Origin: Mesostigma viride
Lineage: Eukaryota > Streptophyta > Mesostigmatophyceae > Mesostigmatales > Mesostigmataceae
Reading direction: 5' to 3'
Length of the DNA stretch: 64,000 nucleotides
NCBI GenBank assembly: GCA_009746045.1
Contig: RPFO01000188.1
Span: 2,272,874-2,336,873 of the forward strand
How positions within the stretch are numbered: position 1 is the first letter of the stretch; each line of letters starts with the position of its first letter. Position numbers and translations under genes: made by a program. A model generated the notes under the pieces. It was not told the origin of the DNA, did no database searches, and was given only the letters and a program-made list of their open reading frames with translations. Shown in pieces: positions 1 to 13,500 of this stretch.

Positions 1-360
1 TGAGTCTAGCTCCATGACCCCTGTCCTTATGTGGGTGTAACGAGTCTAGCTCCATGACCCCTGTCCTTATGTGGGTGTAACGAGTCTAGCGCAATGACCC
101 CTGTCCTTATGTGGGTGTCACGAGTCTAGCTCCATGACGCCTGTCCTTATGTGGGTGTAACGAGTCTAGCGCAATGACCCCTGTCCTTATGTGGGTGTAA
201 CGAGTCTAGCGCAATGACCCCTGTCCTTATGTGGGTGTCACGAGTCTAGCTCCATGACGCCTGTCCTTATGTGGGTGTAACGAGTCTAGCTCCATGATGC
301 CTGTCCTTATGTGGGTGTAACGAGTCTAGCTCAATGACCCCTGTCCTTATGTGGGTGTAA
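1..360. repeat. 40-bp minisatellite, about 9 copies
   Basis: Nine head-to-tail copies of a 40-bp unit starting cgagtctagc and ending gtgggtgtaa, with a few substitutions between copies. The array is cut by the left window edge. It lies upstream of the first golgin-84 exon seen here and is probably intronic. From 361 to about 1,250 I see no exon, only a 23-bp tandem (cacccatgattgctggcttc core) near 835-912 and a duplicated 49-bp segment near 1,110-1,200. Confidence 0.9.
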
Positions 361-1254
361 CAATTCTGCCTCATCTGTATACCCGGCGGGCGCTGCGAAT
401 CGCCTAGTATTTGGCTATCCTAATTTGGCCCCCTTTTAACATAATGGCACAGCAACTTGAAGCGCATTAGGAAGGTTCGTGCTTTTTTGTTGTGATAGGT
501 AGGGTGGATGAGCCTTTTTTTACCAGGAGTATTGTAAATGGGTGGGGGTCCCCATGTATGTATGCCAAGATGCCCGGATGCCCCCTGCCCAGTTACCGCC
601 CCAGGGGCGAAAGAGCAGATACTAGGATCATGCTGAATCGCCCAGGTAGTAGAGAAAACATCTCGCACTCCAATGGCGTTGTAGTAATTCGTTTGTGCAT
701 GTGTGGAGGGCGGGGGTCTACATGGAAAAGCGCAGCATTTTGCTTGCCCAATGGCACTGGGTGTTATGATGTGGAAAACTATGCTCACTTGCGCATCCAT
801 GCCGCTATCCCGATGCTTGATTGCTTGCTTCCCACACCCATGATTGCTGGCTTCCCACACCCATGATTGCTGGCTTCCCACACCCATGATTGCTGGCTTC
901 CCACACCCATGAGGTACCAAGCACGCCAACCATCCCTGTCAAGTCCCCATTTCCGTCCCTCGCCCACATCCCCCACCCTGAAGATCATGCTTCGTGTTTG
1001 CGCTAGTAAAATATCCTTACATGGCACCCAGATGGCACCCTGTCACCACGCCGTTGTCTAACACACTTATGACTCTCCCTTGCCGTGACACTACGTCGCA
1101 CATACCCATATTATATAGTATGTGCGTACAGTATGTCACCGGTACCCATGGCACCCATATTATATAGGATGTGCGTACAGTATGTCACCGATACCCATGG
1201 CACCCAGGCTTACTCATGCTGACTTGTGGTCGAATCTGCTTCCTCGTGCCTCCC

Positions 1255-1450
1255 CGTGCTTATTCATGCTTGCTTGTGCTTACCCGTGCCTATTCATGCT
1301 TGCTTGTGCTTACCCGTGCTTATTCATGCTTGCTCGTGCTTACCCGTGCTTATTCATGCTTGCTCGTGCTTACCCGTGCTTATTCATGCTTGCTCGTGCT
1401 TACCCGTGCTTATTCATGCTTACTTGGGCTTATCCGTGCTTACTTGAGTA
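1255..1450. repeat. 30-bp minisatellite, about 6 copies
   Basis: Tandem unit of about 30 bp (tgcttgctcgtgcttacccg core). Because 30 is a multiple of three, all three frames stay open and give artificial repetitive ORFs. It lies in the intron just upstream of the exon at 1,551. Confidence 0.85.
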
Positions 1451-1550
1451 TGTTTGTGCTTATTTTATGTTTACTATTGCTTCCCCCTCCTTCCCCGTGC
1501 TTGCCCGTCTCTGCTTGCTGGGTTGTGTTTGGTTATGCTTGCATCTGCAG

Positions 1551-4500
1551 GCCCAGCAATCCACCGCTGAACTCGAGAAACGGTTCCGCGAGCTGACCGA
1601 GCTGCTGGTAAGTGTTGCTTGTGCTGGTCACGGTAACCCTCGGTGAGTGCGCTCAACCCTGGGTGAGCCTGGCATTTGCGAGCTGCTGGTAAGTGTTGCT
1701 TGTGCTGGTCACGGTAACCCTCGGTGAGTGCGCTCAACCCTGGGTGAGCCTGGCATTTGCGAGCTGCTGGTAAGTGTTGCTTGTGCTGGTCACGGTAACC
1801 CTCGGTGAGTGCGCTCAACCCTGGGTGAGCCTGGCATTTGCGAGCTGCTGGTAGGTGTTTCTTGTGCTGGTCACGGTAACCCTCGGTGAGTGCGCTCAAC
1901 CCTGGGTGAGCCTGGCATTTGCGAGCTGCTGGTAAGTGTTGCTTGTGCTGGTCACGGTAACCCTCGGTGAGTGCGCTCAACCCTGGGTGAGCCTGGCATT
2001 TGCGAGCTGCTGGTAGGTGTTGCTTGTGCTGGTCACGGTAACCCTTGGTGAGTGCGCTCAACCCTGGGTGAGCTTGGCATTTGCGAGCTGCTGGTAGGTG
2101 TTTCTTGTGCTGGTCACGGTAACCCTCGGTGAGTGCGCTCAACCCTGGGTGAGCCTGGCATTTGCGAGCTGCTGGTAGGTGTTGCTTGTGCTGGTCACGG
2201 TAACCCTCGGTGAGTGCGCTCAACCCTGGGTGAGCCTGGCATTTGCGAGCTGCTGGTAGGTGTTTCTTGCGCTGGTCACGGTAACCCTCGGTGAGTGCGC
2301 TCAACCCTGGGTGAGCCTGGCATTTGCGAGCTGCTGGTAAGTGTTGCTTGTGCTGGTCACGGTAACCCTCGGTGAGTGCGCTCAACCCTGGGTGAGCCTG
2401 GCATTTGCGAGCTGCTGGTAGGTGTTTCTTGTGCTGGTCACGGTAACCCTCGGTGAGTGCGCTCAACCCTGGGTGAGCCTGGCATTTGCGAGCTGCTGGT
2501 AAGTGTTGCTTGTGCTGGTCACGGTAACCCTCGGTGAGTGCGCTCAACCCTGGGTGAGCCTGGCATTTGCGAGCTGCTGGTAGGTGTTGCTTGTGCTGGT
2601 CACGGTAACCCTCGGTGAGTGCGCTCAACCCTGGGTGAGCCTGGCATTTGCGAGCTGCTGGTAGGTGTTTCTTGCGCTGGTCACGGTAACCCTCGGTGAG
2701 TGCGCTCAACCCTGGGTGAGCCTGGCATTTGCGAGCTGCTGGTAAGTGTTGCTTGTGCTGGTCACGGTAACCCTCGGTGAGTGCGCTCAACCCTGGGTGA
2801 GCCTGGCATTTGCGAGCTGCTGGTAGGTGTTTCTTGTGCTGGTCACGGTAACCCTCGGTGAGTGCGCTCAACCCTGGGTGAGCTTGGCATTTGCGAGCTG
2901 CTGGTAGGTGTTTCTTGTGCTGGTCACGGTAACCCTCGGTGAGTGCGCTCAACCCTGGGTGAGCCTGGCATTTGCGAGCTGCTGGTAGGTGTTTCTTGTG
3001 CTGGTCACGGTAACCCTCGGTGAGTGCGCTCAACCCTGGGTGAGCCTGGCATTTGCGAGCTGCTGGTAGGTGTTTCTTGCGCTGGTCACGGTAACCCTCG
3101 GTGAGTGCGCTCAACCCTGGGTGAGCCTGGCATTTGCGAGCTGCTGGTAAGTGTTGCTTGTGCTGGTCACGGTAACCCTCGGTGAGTGCGCTCAACCCTG
3201 GGTGAGCTTGGCATTTGCGAGCTGCTGGTAGGTGTTGCTTGTGCTGGTCACCGTGCACTATAGCTGAGACCTGTTGCCGTGAACTCTTGCTGAGTGCCCG
3301 TGAGCGGAGCATGCGGCAGCTGAATTAGCTGCTGGGTAGGTATTGCTCGTTTGTTGCCGTGAACGTTTGTGACAAATTGTTGCCATGAAGATCTGTTGAG
3401 AGTGGTTGAGCTTAGCATCTCTGCATGCAGCCAAGATCACGAGCTTGTGGCTTTCTGTTGTCCCAGAAACGTATCCACCCGTATCCTTGATTACAGTTTC
3501 TTGTCCACCTAGGTAGTCTCAGCTGGCCCGCTCACGAATGTGGTACATGCGATTGCACCCAGCCAGCACCGCTGTGGTGCAAAAGGCTGAGCACACTGCT
3601 TAGCCGCATCGGCCAGTGGCCGGGCCTGGAGAAATCGGATTTCTTTGAAAAGAGTTTCTCGAAGTGAGGCGGGGAATAAGGCCGCTCACGGGAGCCGCCT
3701 GGATGGTCGGCTGAACCGGGCGGGTTTGGCAGATGTAACCGGATTTGGCTAATGGCTGGCGACCTGGAATTGTTAGTAGGGGCAGTGGCCCTATTGTGCT
3801 ACAATCTCGAAACAATCTTATGCTTAAAGTTTGACAGGGCCGGGTTTGTTGAACTGGTTTGTTGAATGATAATTAGAACCTTTCGGAAAGGGTATTTGAT
3901 TGGTTGTTGTTTTTGTGGTACGGTAGGTGTCGCTACATTCTCAGGTTGGCGTGTTAAGTTAAGCTCGGTTGCTGATGTCAGCCCCGTGCTAGGGCAGTTT
4001 GACTACTTTGGCGGCGTAGTGACATTGTTGTGGTCTTTTTTCTTGTAAACGTTGGCTGAGCGCCGACGGCTGAGGCTATGGCGGTACAAGAAGTGCCTCA
4101 CCAGCCTTGCGCTCAGCATGGGTGCGGGGCTAAAATTTGTTAACCAAATTTCCGGCATCCATGATCCCTGGCTGCTTAAGGCGGTTGGGATTCATGGCTG
4201 CCACTGGCCCGGAATTAATGTCCGGGTGATCGGGGTTTAAATGCGAAGCGGGGGCTGATGCATTATTTAATGGCTGGTTTGTTTGAAAGAAACGGCCAGC
4301 TGGCCGGGTTGGGCAAGGGCTAGCTTGCTTGATGGTTCCGTACCTGGGGATGCTTGCGCCTCGGGTTGGGCTGTCGGCAGGCTGGCCTGCCTTTGAGTTG
4401 TCTCGTACCTGGAAATGCTTGCATTCCGGGTTGGGCTTGGCTTGAGGGCCGCCGCGGCTCGGGGGGGTAAAAAATTTAAGTCACCGTTGTGGGACACGGA

Positions 4501-7500
4501 GCCTCGGCGCAGGAGGCAAGGGCTGAAAACCAACTTGATTTCGTATTCAGTGGTATTTCCACTTTTTTGTACGGAAGGAGTGTTTATGTGCTCGGCACTA
4601 GGTTGGTTGCTCTTCAAAAAAGTTGTAAACTGGGCGTCGGCTGGAATCAGCGGCGCCAGTCAGCAGCTTTTGCTTTGACTTTGTGTTCCGCGACAGCACC
4701 CCTTAGCGGACCAGAGAAGAGGTCGGCAACGAGGTCAGCGGGGGCCCCCGAGTGGGGTCAAAAATGCGAGCTGTGTCGATCGACAGTGCATGAATTTTTG
4801 TGCATTCACAGTCGCTGGGAATTAAATCTGTTTTCTGGCAACGGAGAGCGCCCATCGCGACAGGACAGCTTTTGACGGGAAAGGAAATGGTGCTTCTTTA
4901 GCGGACCGGAGGGCCAGGAAGGGGAGGTTGGGTAATCGCGAGCCATGCCTAAGGAGTTCTTAATAGCGGTTCTGTAACCGCTACCTGTCTGTATGCATCT
5001 ACTTATTGTTTTAACAAAGATGCTGGTGACTATGGTGAGCAAACGGGTGTATGAATCGGATTTCTTTGAAAAGAGTTTCTCGAAGTGAGGCGGGGAATAA
5101 GGCCGCTCACGGGAGCCGCCTGGATGGTCGGCTGAACCGGGCGGGTTTGGCAGATGTAACCGGATTTGGCTAATGGCTGGCGACCTGGAATTGTTAGTAG
5201 GGGCAGTGGCCCTATTGTGCTACAATCTCGAAACAATCTTATGCTTAAAGTTTGACAGGGCCGGGTTTGTTGAACCGGTTTGTTGAATGATAATTAGAAC
5301 CTTTCGGAAAGGGTATTTGATTGGTTGTTGTTTTTGTGGTACGGTAGGTGTCGCTACATTCACAGGTTGGCGTGTTAAGTTAAGCTCGGTTGCTGATGTC
5401 AGCCCCGTGCTAGGGCAGTTTGACTACTTTGGCGGCGTAGTGACATTGTTGTGGTCTTTTTTCTTGTCCCACCCACCCACCCTCTTTGGTGGCCTGGTCT
5501 GCGCGGGTAATCGCGAGCCATGCCTAAGGAGTTCTTAATAGCGGTTCTGTAACCGCTACCTGTCTGTATGCATCTACTTATTGTTTTAACAAAGATGCTG
5601 GTGACTATGGTGAGCAAACGGGTGTATGAAGATGTCTATCTAGCCATTGCCGAGATTTCTAATAACCCCCCCAAAACGGGCTAAAGCCTCCAAGATAGTA
5701 CTAGTCAGTTTTGGGTTGTGACTTCGTTACAAATGATGCTGTAAGTGGTGGCCTTGTTGACACTATATCAGCATCACATGTTGAATCAATTAGCAAGGCT
5801 TGGCAACCGGTTCAGGTGGTATGAGCGCCCGACACGGGGTGGTTTGACCGGATGAACGAGACATTAGAGATCGAGAGGGGTAGCCTAACATTTGGAGCCC
5901 TGGGATGCCAACCCTCCCCTGCAAAATCCTCAATGGACGTTATCAGCCAGTTTCAATCGTACAGTTACATCATAAACCAAGGGAGAGGTCGAATCCAGGA
6001 GACCGATGAGCCGGGCGTCCTAATCGTTGAAGAACTGCAGCACCTTGGTTGACCAGCCAGTGCCTGAGGAACCACCGGGATGGCAGTCACAGCCTTCGGC
6101 AAGGCTGGATGCCCCGAGGCAGCATAGATGCCATTGCTTGGCATCAGCTATAGGCCGATGCGCGGGTGGAGGAGGGCGATTGGCAAGTATGGTTTGACTC
6201 GGTGTTCAGGCTGGCTGTGAAGAATAAAATGCATCAAAGCCGGTGGTAGTGATCTGCAACAACTGCCCTGGCCCATCTCTTGCAGAGCGGTAGCATATCA
6301 TGCTTGAAAAGTTTCCCCCAACCTCATTGTGTTTTTAAAGCCAGGTAGGGCCTCCTTGAAACAATCAGGACATCGCCGCTTTTAGAATGGGCCACGATTG
6401 GTTAGTTATTGAGGGGGCATCAGCTCGTCAATCGCCTGTCGTTTATCTTGAAGAGCAGGGATGACATAGGGATCATGGGAGTCAGTGTGCTGCACAGATG
6501 ATGAAGATGGGAGTGCTTTTGGAGTTTGGGGAATTGCACCCGCCTTATGTCCTCGAAATTAGTGAGACGATGCATTGTATGATATCCCCCTTGCTTCCGT
6601 TGGTTGCACATACCCCTTGCATCGGTCGCCTGCCATCAGTATCAAAAGCAGACGCAGCTGGAGTCGATGGCGAGCGACCGCGCAGCCGCCTATTTGGAGT
6701 TGGAGCGCAAAACGATGCAGATGAGGGAGGTGAGGGATGGCAGGTGTTAGGGTGGTGTAAAGGAGTAGTGGTGCCAGCTTGGTAAAGAGCTTGAGTTGTT
6801 GCTGCCGCCGTACTTTCCTCCCGACCCCTGACAACCCCCCCCCCCGATGTGGCTACCGGGGGGCTATATGTGGTGCCGAGTGTACAGACTAGTGGAGCCG
6901 TGGCCGTCGCAGTTCGTTGCATTCCAGATGTGGCTACACACATCTTTCTTCTTATTTTTTTCTGGTTTACCTTGAGGCGAAGGGGAGTCTGGCATGATAC
7001 GCACACATGTGCCCACGCGCACACAAATACAGTATACACACATACAGTATACACACAGACACACAGACACACAGACACACAGACACACAGACACATACAC
7101 CCAAAACCGACACACACGCTTTCTCGTTCTCTTTCAATATCCCCCCCTGTATGTACATGACCTAATGAGGCAATGCCAGGTGGCGGAGCGTGAGCGCGCG
7201 TCGCAGATGCGTGAGCGCAGCTTTTCCGATTCCGAAGACAATCTTCGACCCATCGAGTGAGTTGCCGCAAGGCGATGGCCTGCAAACCTGCTGGTGTACT
7301 ACTTTTTTGGAGAAACACTTTAATAGTGAGTACCGAAAGATCATGAGCAAAGTGATTACTTGCAGAGCTGCCACAAAGCGGACTTGTGCTCATGTGCTAC
7401 GGCTGCGTACTGAGTGTGCTCCTGGGCATGCGCTGGTGGCTGCTGGGTGCTATCGCAACTCTGCGGTAGTGGGAGCCTGCTGGAGATGAACCGTTGATGT

Positions 7501-10500
7501 GTCTACTGTAGATGTGAACGGTTGAGGTGAAATTTTGATTTGTCTACTGTGGATGTGAACGGTTGAGTGAAGTGTTGAGGCTGCGGTAATGGACAGATGC
7601 AGGTTTGGGGGGTTCGCACATGCGGGTTTTATCAGTCATGCCCCGCTCTACACCCCTCTTGTTGCATGTGGCTGGCTGGGTGCCCCTTGGGTAACGTCCT
7701 TTTTATCAAGGAATGCGACTGGCTGGGCACTCGTTTTCTACAAACTTACCTCTATCAGGTGACTGGCCACGCTGGGTAACCTGCCTGTATACATGCGCCC
7801 ATGCGCTGGCCCTTCATTCACCATGCCTCACTTGACGCCCTCTTTTTTATGCGTGACTTACGGGGCATCGTGTGCCTGTACGTGCGCGTGCGCCCATCCT
7901 TGCGCAGGTCTTCGGTCGTGTACGAAGGCATTGTCAAGAAACTGAGCACCGTCGGGCCCAGCGTGGACGTGAGTGGTGACATGTGCTTGTATTTGTACTG
8001 CGCATGCTCACCTCTAGGCCAGCGTGGACGTGAGTGCTGTCACCCCCTGGTCGCAGGAGCGAGGCGGAGTACTCCCCCGGGCTTATAGGTGTGGTCACTA
8101 TGGAGCGGGACATGGTCACTGTGGAGGGGAGTGTGGTCACTATGGAGTGGAGTCGTGGTCACTGTGGCATGGGGGCGTGGTCACTGTGGTGTGAGGGGGA
8201 GACTGGCTTCCCTCCGGCGCCCATGTCTGTGCGTGTGTTTCTATCCGGGTTGCTATTCGCTATAAAAATATTGTGGTACTATTGGTTCCAAAAATTTCTC
8301 CGGCTTTGTCTATTCGTACATACTCTGTCAAAAAACGCCTTCTGGTCGTCTCCCTTCCTTTTCCTCACCCTTTTCTTTTCCTTTCTCCCCCCCCCCCCCC
8401 CCGTTGATTCCATGGCTTGTTGTGTGGCCCCTCTGAACCGTGGGTCACGCACTCATCCTATCATCATGCCCGCCTTCCCGTTGCACCTGACAATGTGTAG
8501 TGCCCCATCATGGTGTGTTTGTCAACTGACACCGTGCTCCACCGTCCTGTTATGCACCGCCATTCTGGTGTGCCCACCCGCCTTCTGCTGGCCTGCCCCA
8601 CCAGCGCGCGGCGCGGCTGCTCGACTTCTCCGCCATCCGCATGGGCAAGTTCCTCTGGCGCAACCCGCTGGCGCGACTGCTGCTGATCGCGTACCTGGTG
8701 GGTGGCATCATTGTCTAGTACTTTGTAGCCTACCGAGTGGGTGGCTAGCTCAGGGGCCAGGGATGAACCCCGACTGGTGGGTGGCGTCATTGTCTAGTAC
8801 TTTGTAGCCTACCGAGTGGGTGGCTAGCTCAGGGGCTAGGGATGAACCCCGACTGGTGGGTGGCGTCATTGTCTAGTACTTTGTAGCCTACCTAGTGGGT
8901 GGCTAGCTCAAGGGCTAGGGATGAGCCCCGACTGGTGGGCGGCGTCATTGTCTAGTACTTTGTAGCCTACCGAGTGGGTGGCTAGCTCAGGGGCCAGGGA
9001 TGAACCCCGACTGGTGGGTGGCGTCATTGTCTAGTACTTTGTAGCCTACCGAGTGGGTGGCTAGCTCAGGGGCTAGGGATGAACCCCGACTGGTGGGTGG
9101 CGTCATTGTCTAGTACTTTGTAGCCTACCGAGTGGGTGGCTAGCTCAAGGGCTAGGGATGAGCCCCGACTGGTGGGTGGCGTCATTGTCTAGTACTTTGT
9201 AGCCTACCGAGTGGGTGGCTAGCTCAGGGGCCAGGGATGAACCCCGACTGGTGGGTGGCGTCATTGTCTAGTACTTTGTAGCCTACCGAGTGGGTGGCTA
9301 GCTCAGGGGCCAGGGATGAACCCCGACTGGTGGGTGGCGTCATTGTCTAGTACTTTGTAGCCTACCGAGTGGGTGGCTAGCTCAGGGGCCAGGGATGAAC
9401 CCCGACTGGTGGGTGGCGTCATTGTCTAGTACTTTGTAGCCTACCGAGTGGGTGGCTAGCTCAGGGGCCAGGGATGAACCCCGACTGGTGGGTGGCGTCA
9501 TTGTCTAGTACTTTGTAGCCTACCGAGTGGGTGGCTAGCTCAGGGGCCAGGGATGAACCCCGACTGGTGGGTGGCGTCATTGTCTAGTACTTTGTAGCCT
9601 ACCGAGTGGGTGGCTAGCTCAGGGGCCAGGGATGAACCCCGACTGGTGGGTGGCGTCATTGTCTAGTACTTTGTAGCCTACCGAGTGGGTGGCTAGCTCA
9701 GGGGCCAGGGATGAACCCCGACTGGTGGGTGGCGTCATTGTCTAGTACTTTGTAGCCTACCGAGTGGGTGGCTAGCTCAGGGGCCAGGGATGAACCCCGA
9801 CTGGTGGGTGGCGTCATTGTCTAGTACTTTGTAGCCTACCGAGTGGGTGGCTAGCTCAGGGGCCAGGGATGAACCCCGACTGGTGGGTGGCGTCATTGTC
9901 TAGTACTTTGTAGCCTACCTAGTGGGTGGCTAGCTCAGGGGCCAGGGATGAACCCCGGCTGGTGGGTGGCGTCATTGTCTAGTACTTTGTAGCCTACCGA
10001 GTGGGTGGCTAGCTCAGGGGCCAGGGATGAACCCCGACTGGTGGGTGGCGTCATTGTCTAGTACTTTGTAGCCTACCTAGTGGGTGGCTAGCTCAGGGGC
10101 TAGGGATGAACCCCGACTGGTGGGTGGCGTCATTGTCTAGTACTTTGTAGCCTACCGAGTGGGTGGCTAGCTCAGGGGCCAGGGATGAACCCCGACTGGT
10201 GGGTGGCGTCATTGTCTAGTACTTTGTAGCCTACCGAGTGGGTGGCTAGCTCAGGGGCCAGGGATGAACCCCGACTGGTGGGTGGCGTCATTGTCTAGTA
10301 CTTTGTAGCCTACCGAGTGGGTGGCTAGCTCAGGGGCCAGGGATGAACCCCGACTGGTGGGTGGCGTCATTGTCTAGTACTTTGTAGCCTACCTAGTGGG
10401 TGGCTAGCTCAGGGGCTAGGGATGAACCCCGACTGGTGGGTGGCGTCATTGTCTAGTACTTTGTAGCCTACCGAGTGGGTGGCTAGCTCAGGGGCCAGGG

Positions 10501-13500
10501 ATGAACCCCGACTGGTGGGTGGCGTCATTGTCTAGTACTTTGTAGCCTACCGAGTGGGTGGCTAGCTCAGGGGCCAGGGATGAACCCCGACTGGTGGGTG
10601 GCGTCATTGTCTAGTACTTTGTAGCCTACCGAGTGGGTGGCTAGCTCAGGGGCCAGGGATGAACCCCGACTGGTGGGTGGCGTCATTGTCTAGTACTTTG
10701 TAGCCTACCGAGTGGGTGGCTAGCTCAGGGGCCAGGGATGAACCCCGACTGGTGGGTGGCGTCATTGTCTAGTACTTTGTAGCCTACCGAGTGGGTGGCT
10801 AGCTCAGGGGCCAGGGATGAACCCCGACTGGTGGGTGGCGTCATTGTCTAGTACTTTGTAGCCTACCGAGTGGGTGGCTAGCTCAGGGGCCAGGGATGAA
10901 CCCCGACTGGTGGGTGGCGTCATTGTCTAGTACTTTGTAGCCTACCGAGTGGGTGGCTAGCTCAGGGGCCAGGGATGAACCCCGACTGGTGGGTTGTGGA
11001 ATCGTGGAATCGAATAGGATACTTCTCTAGCAGGTGTTAGGGTGTGGCTGAATCAGTTAGGGGCCGATGAGGTCCCTCGTGGCTGATCTGTGACTGGTGG
11101 GCAATGACTAGGTGCGTTGTTAACTTGGTTTGTTACTAGGTGCGTTGTTAACTTGGTGTGTTACTAGGTGCGTTGCAAATCCGATCATGACCGCCAGCAC
11201 ATTCGTTGTTGCTCTGTGACCTCACACGGAGGCCTGTGTGCCATTTATACCAACTGAATGACCAACCTCTTGCGTGGGTGGATCCGTCCTGGTCTGCCTG
11301 GCGCGCTGGCAATTCAGCAATTGTGTACTGTTTGGTGGGTTGCAGCCTTTTTCTTTTTACCTACCTGATGCAGAGGTTGGGCCGACAGGGTGCAACTAAA
11401 CGACATAGTAGAGCCCTTCTGAACCACCGACTTCGACCGCCGACCCGGCTTATGCACCGCACTAAACCGGCGTCGTGCCACGATTAGTGCGCACCTCCTT
11501 AAATGGACTGTAGCGCCTTAAAGTTCACAAATTTCAGAAATACGGCGGACCTCTTATGATCGGGTGTCTCGTGGGTTGCCGGCGCTACGTACGCGGCACC
11601 AAGATGTGATTCTGCCGCGCCGCGCGAAATCGAACCACTTTTCTTCGTACCCACCCGTCCGTAACTGCCGTAAGTCGGTTCCTACATAGGGGTCGCCAGA
11701 AGGGGCGCCGTGCGACAGAACCGGCCACGAACTCCGCCTTGATTTCAGTCCGTGTCCGTTTAGGTCAGAGTGCCGACCTCGGTGGTTCAGAAGGGCTCTA
11801 TTGTCTAGTAATATGTGATTAGCGGAATATAGTATCGGAACAACTGTTCCATTGGAACAAGTGGATCAACTGTTTTTTTTTTAGTGCATCAAGAGGCTTA
11901 CAGAAGCCACCAAGCACTGAGGAAACGATGATATCATCCCTGGTACCTCGTATTGATTGGCACACCCTAATTACCACTCCGAGGCCCACCGTGGCATCGA
12001 ACTTCCCGTCCCCATATCCTCTTGGATGTCTTATTGATACAAACATGTTGTAGGTGCTTGAGCAAGGGGTCATGACACGGGGAGTGCAAAGGGTGCACTC
12101 GCATCTTATTGCTGAGCTATACATATAAATACTAAATTATATTAAAATGTAGTAAGGTTACGGTCCCGGAAACTGTATTGAAACATGCAAAATGATGCTC
12201 CCATTCTCCTAGGAAGAAATTGTCTTAAATAGCGTCTTTTGCTCTATTGGAACAATACTTAGCACAATACTGGTGTATAATTGTGTATACCACCCTCAAG
12301 AAGTGGCGGGGTGGACCCCCATACATCATATTTACATGCGAAAACCATTTCTTGGGTACCCCCAGGTCAGCTCTGCATTTTTTTCCGCAATATGGTTTCA
12401 GGGTGACTGGCATGGGACCTTTGCCTTCAATGGTACTACTTGTAGTACTAAATGTACCAGAGAGCCTGGCCTGAGTTGGCCTATGATCCCTAGAGTGGCA
12501 GGTGTGCTCCATCACAATATGCTGGGGTGCTTTGTTTGCTTGTCGCTGGGGTGGTTCCCTATTTATGTATTCTGACTCAGCAATGGCGTGTCCTCCAAAT
12601 TTCGTCCTCTCAATATCGCTCTCTGTTTACTCTTTCCAGTATCACTTGCGGCGAGTGTCGCGGAATCGAAATTCTAGTCAGTATACTCATTCTCATACTA
12701 CTTTCTTTTGGGGGGGCTTGGGCGTGGAGGACAGTCTGCCTGCTTGGACATTCTGGCATTCTCACCGTGTTCGGGACGTGTGCGGTTCGTTCGTTCCCCT
12801 GTCGCCGCACCCCCCTGGGTGGCCCGGCACCCTGCAGGTGTGGGTGCACCTCTTCCTGATGCTGCTGCTGCACCGGCTCCAGGCGGGTTCCCTTTTTGAG
12901 TCCACTTTCGGGGTCCACTTTCGGGGTCCACTTTCGGGGTCCACTTTCGGGGTCCACTTTCGGGGTCCCCTTTCGGGGTCCACTTTTGGGGTCCACTTTC
13001 GGGGTCTACTGTTGGGGTTCACCTTTTGGATCCGTGATTGTATTGGCTCCTGATGTATTTTCTGGTCCACATTTAGGTGTTCTTGTCTGTGCTCACTTGT
13101 GCGCTGAGCGGAGCACGGTTCGCGATCCACGATAGCATCGGTACAGGCGCGTGCTGGCCAAAAAGTACGGAGACGCCAGCAGAGTGTGCCAGCATGTAGC
13201 CCAGGATGCTGCGTGGTAAGCAAAAGCATCTCACCTCTTGATGAGACACGAGCGGATCCACAAGTCTGGTTGGTAGATTCGAAGTTGAGAACTGGAGGGT
13301 GCTCCACAGCATGCCCTCTGTTTCACCATGCTTTTCGATTATTTTGCTTATGAGTATGTCGAGGCATCATGGCAATGCCGTTGGGTTTTCCCCCTCGTGC
13401 TTGCTCCTTGTGCACACACGCACATTGTTCGGCCTTTTCCCATTTGTATTGTCATCACGGCGGTCATCACAACTGTTTGTGCCATGCCATTCCTCGCAGC

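Noticed and set aside
1474-3312. 612-residue minus-strand open frame
   Set aside because: It is the 81-bp intronic minisatellite read through; the unit length is a multiple of three, so openness carries no coding signal.
6545-7393. 282-residue minus-strand ORF with Cys/Val repeats
   Set aside because: Its composition comes from the CA microsatellite, and it is antisense to two supported golgin exons.
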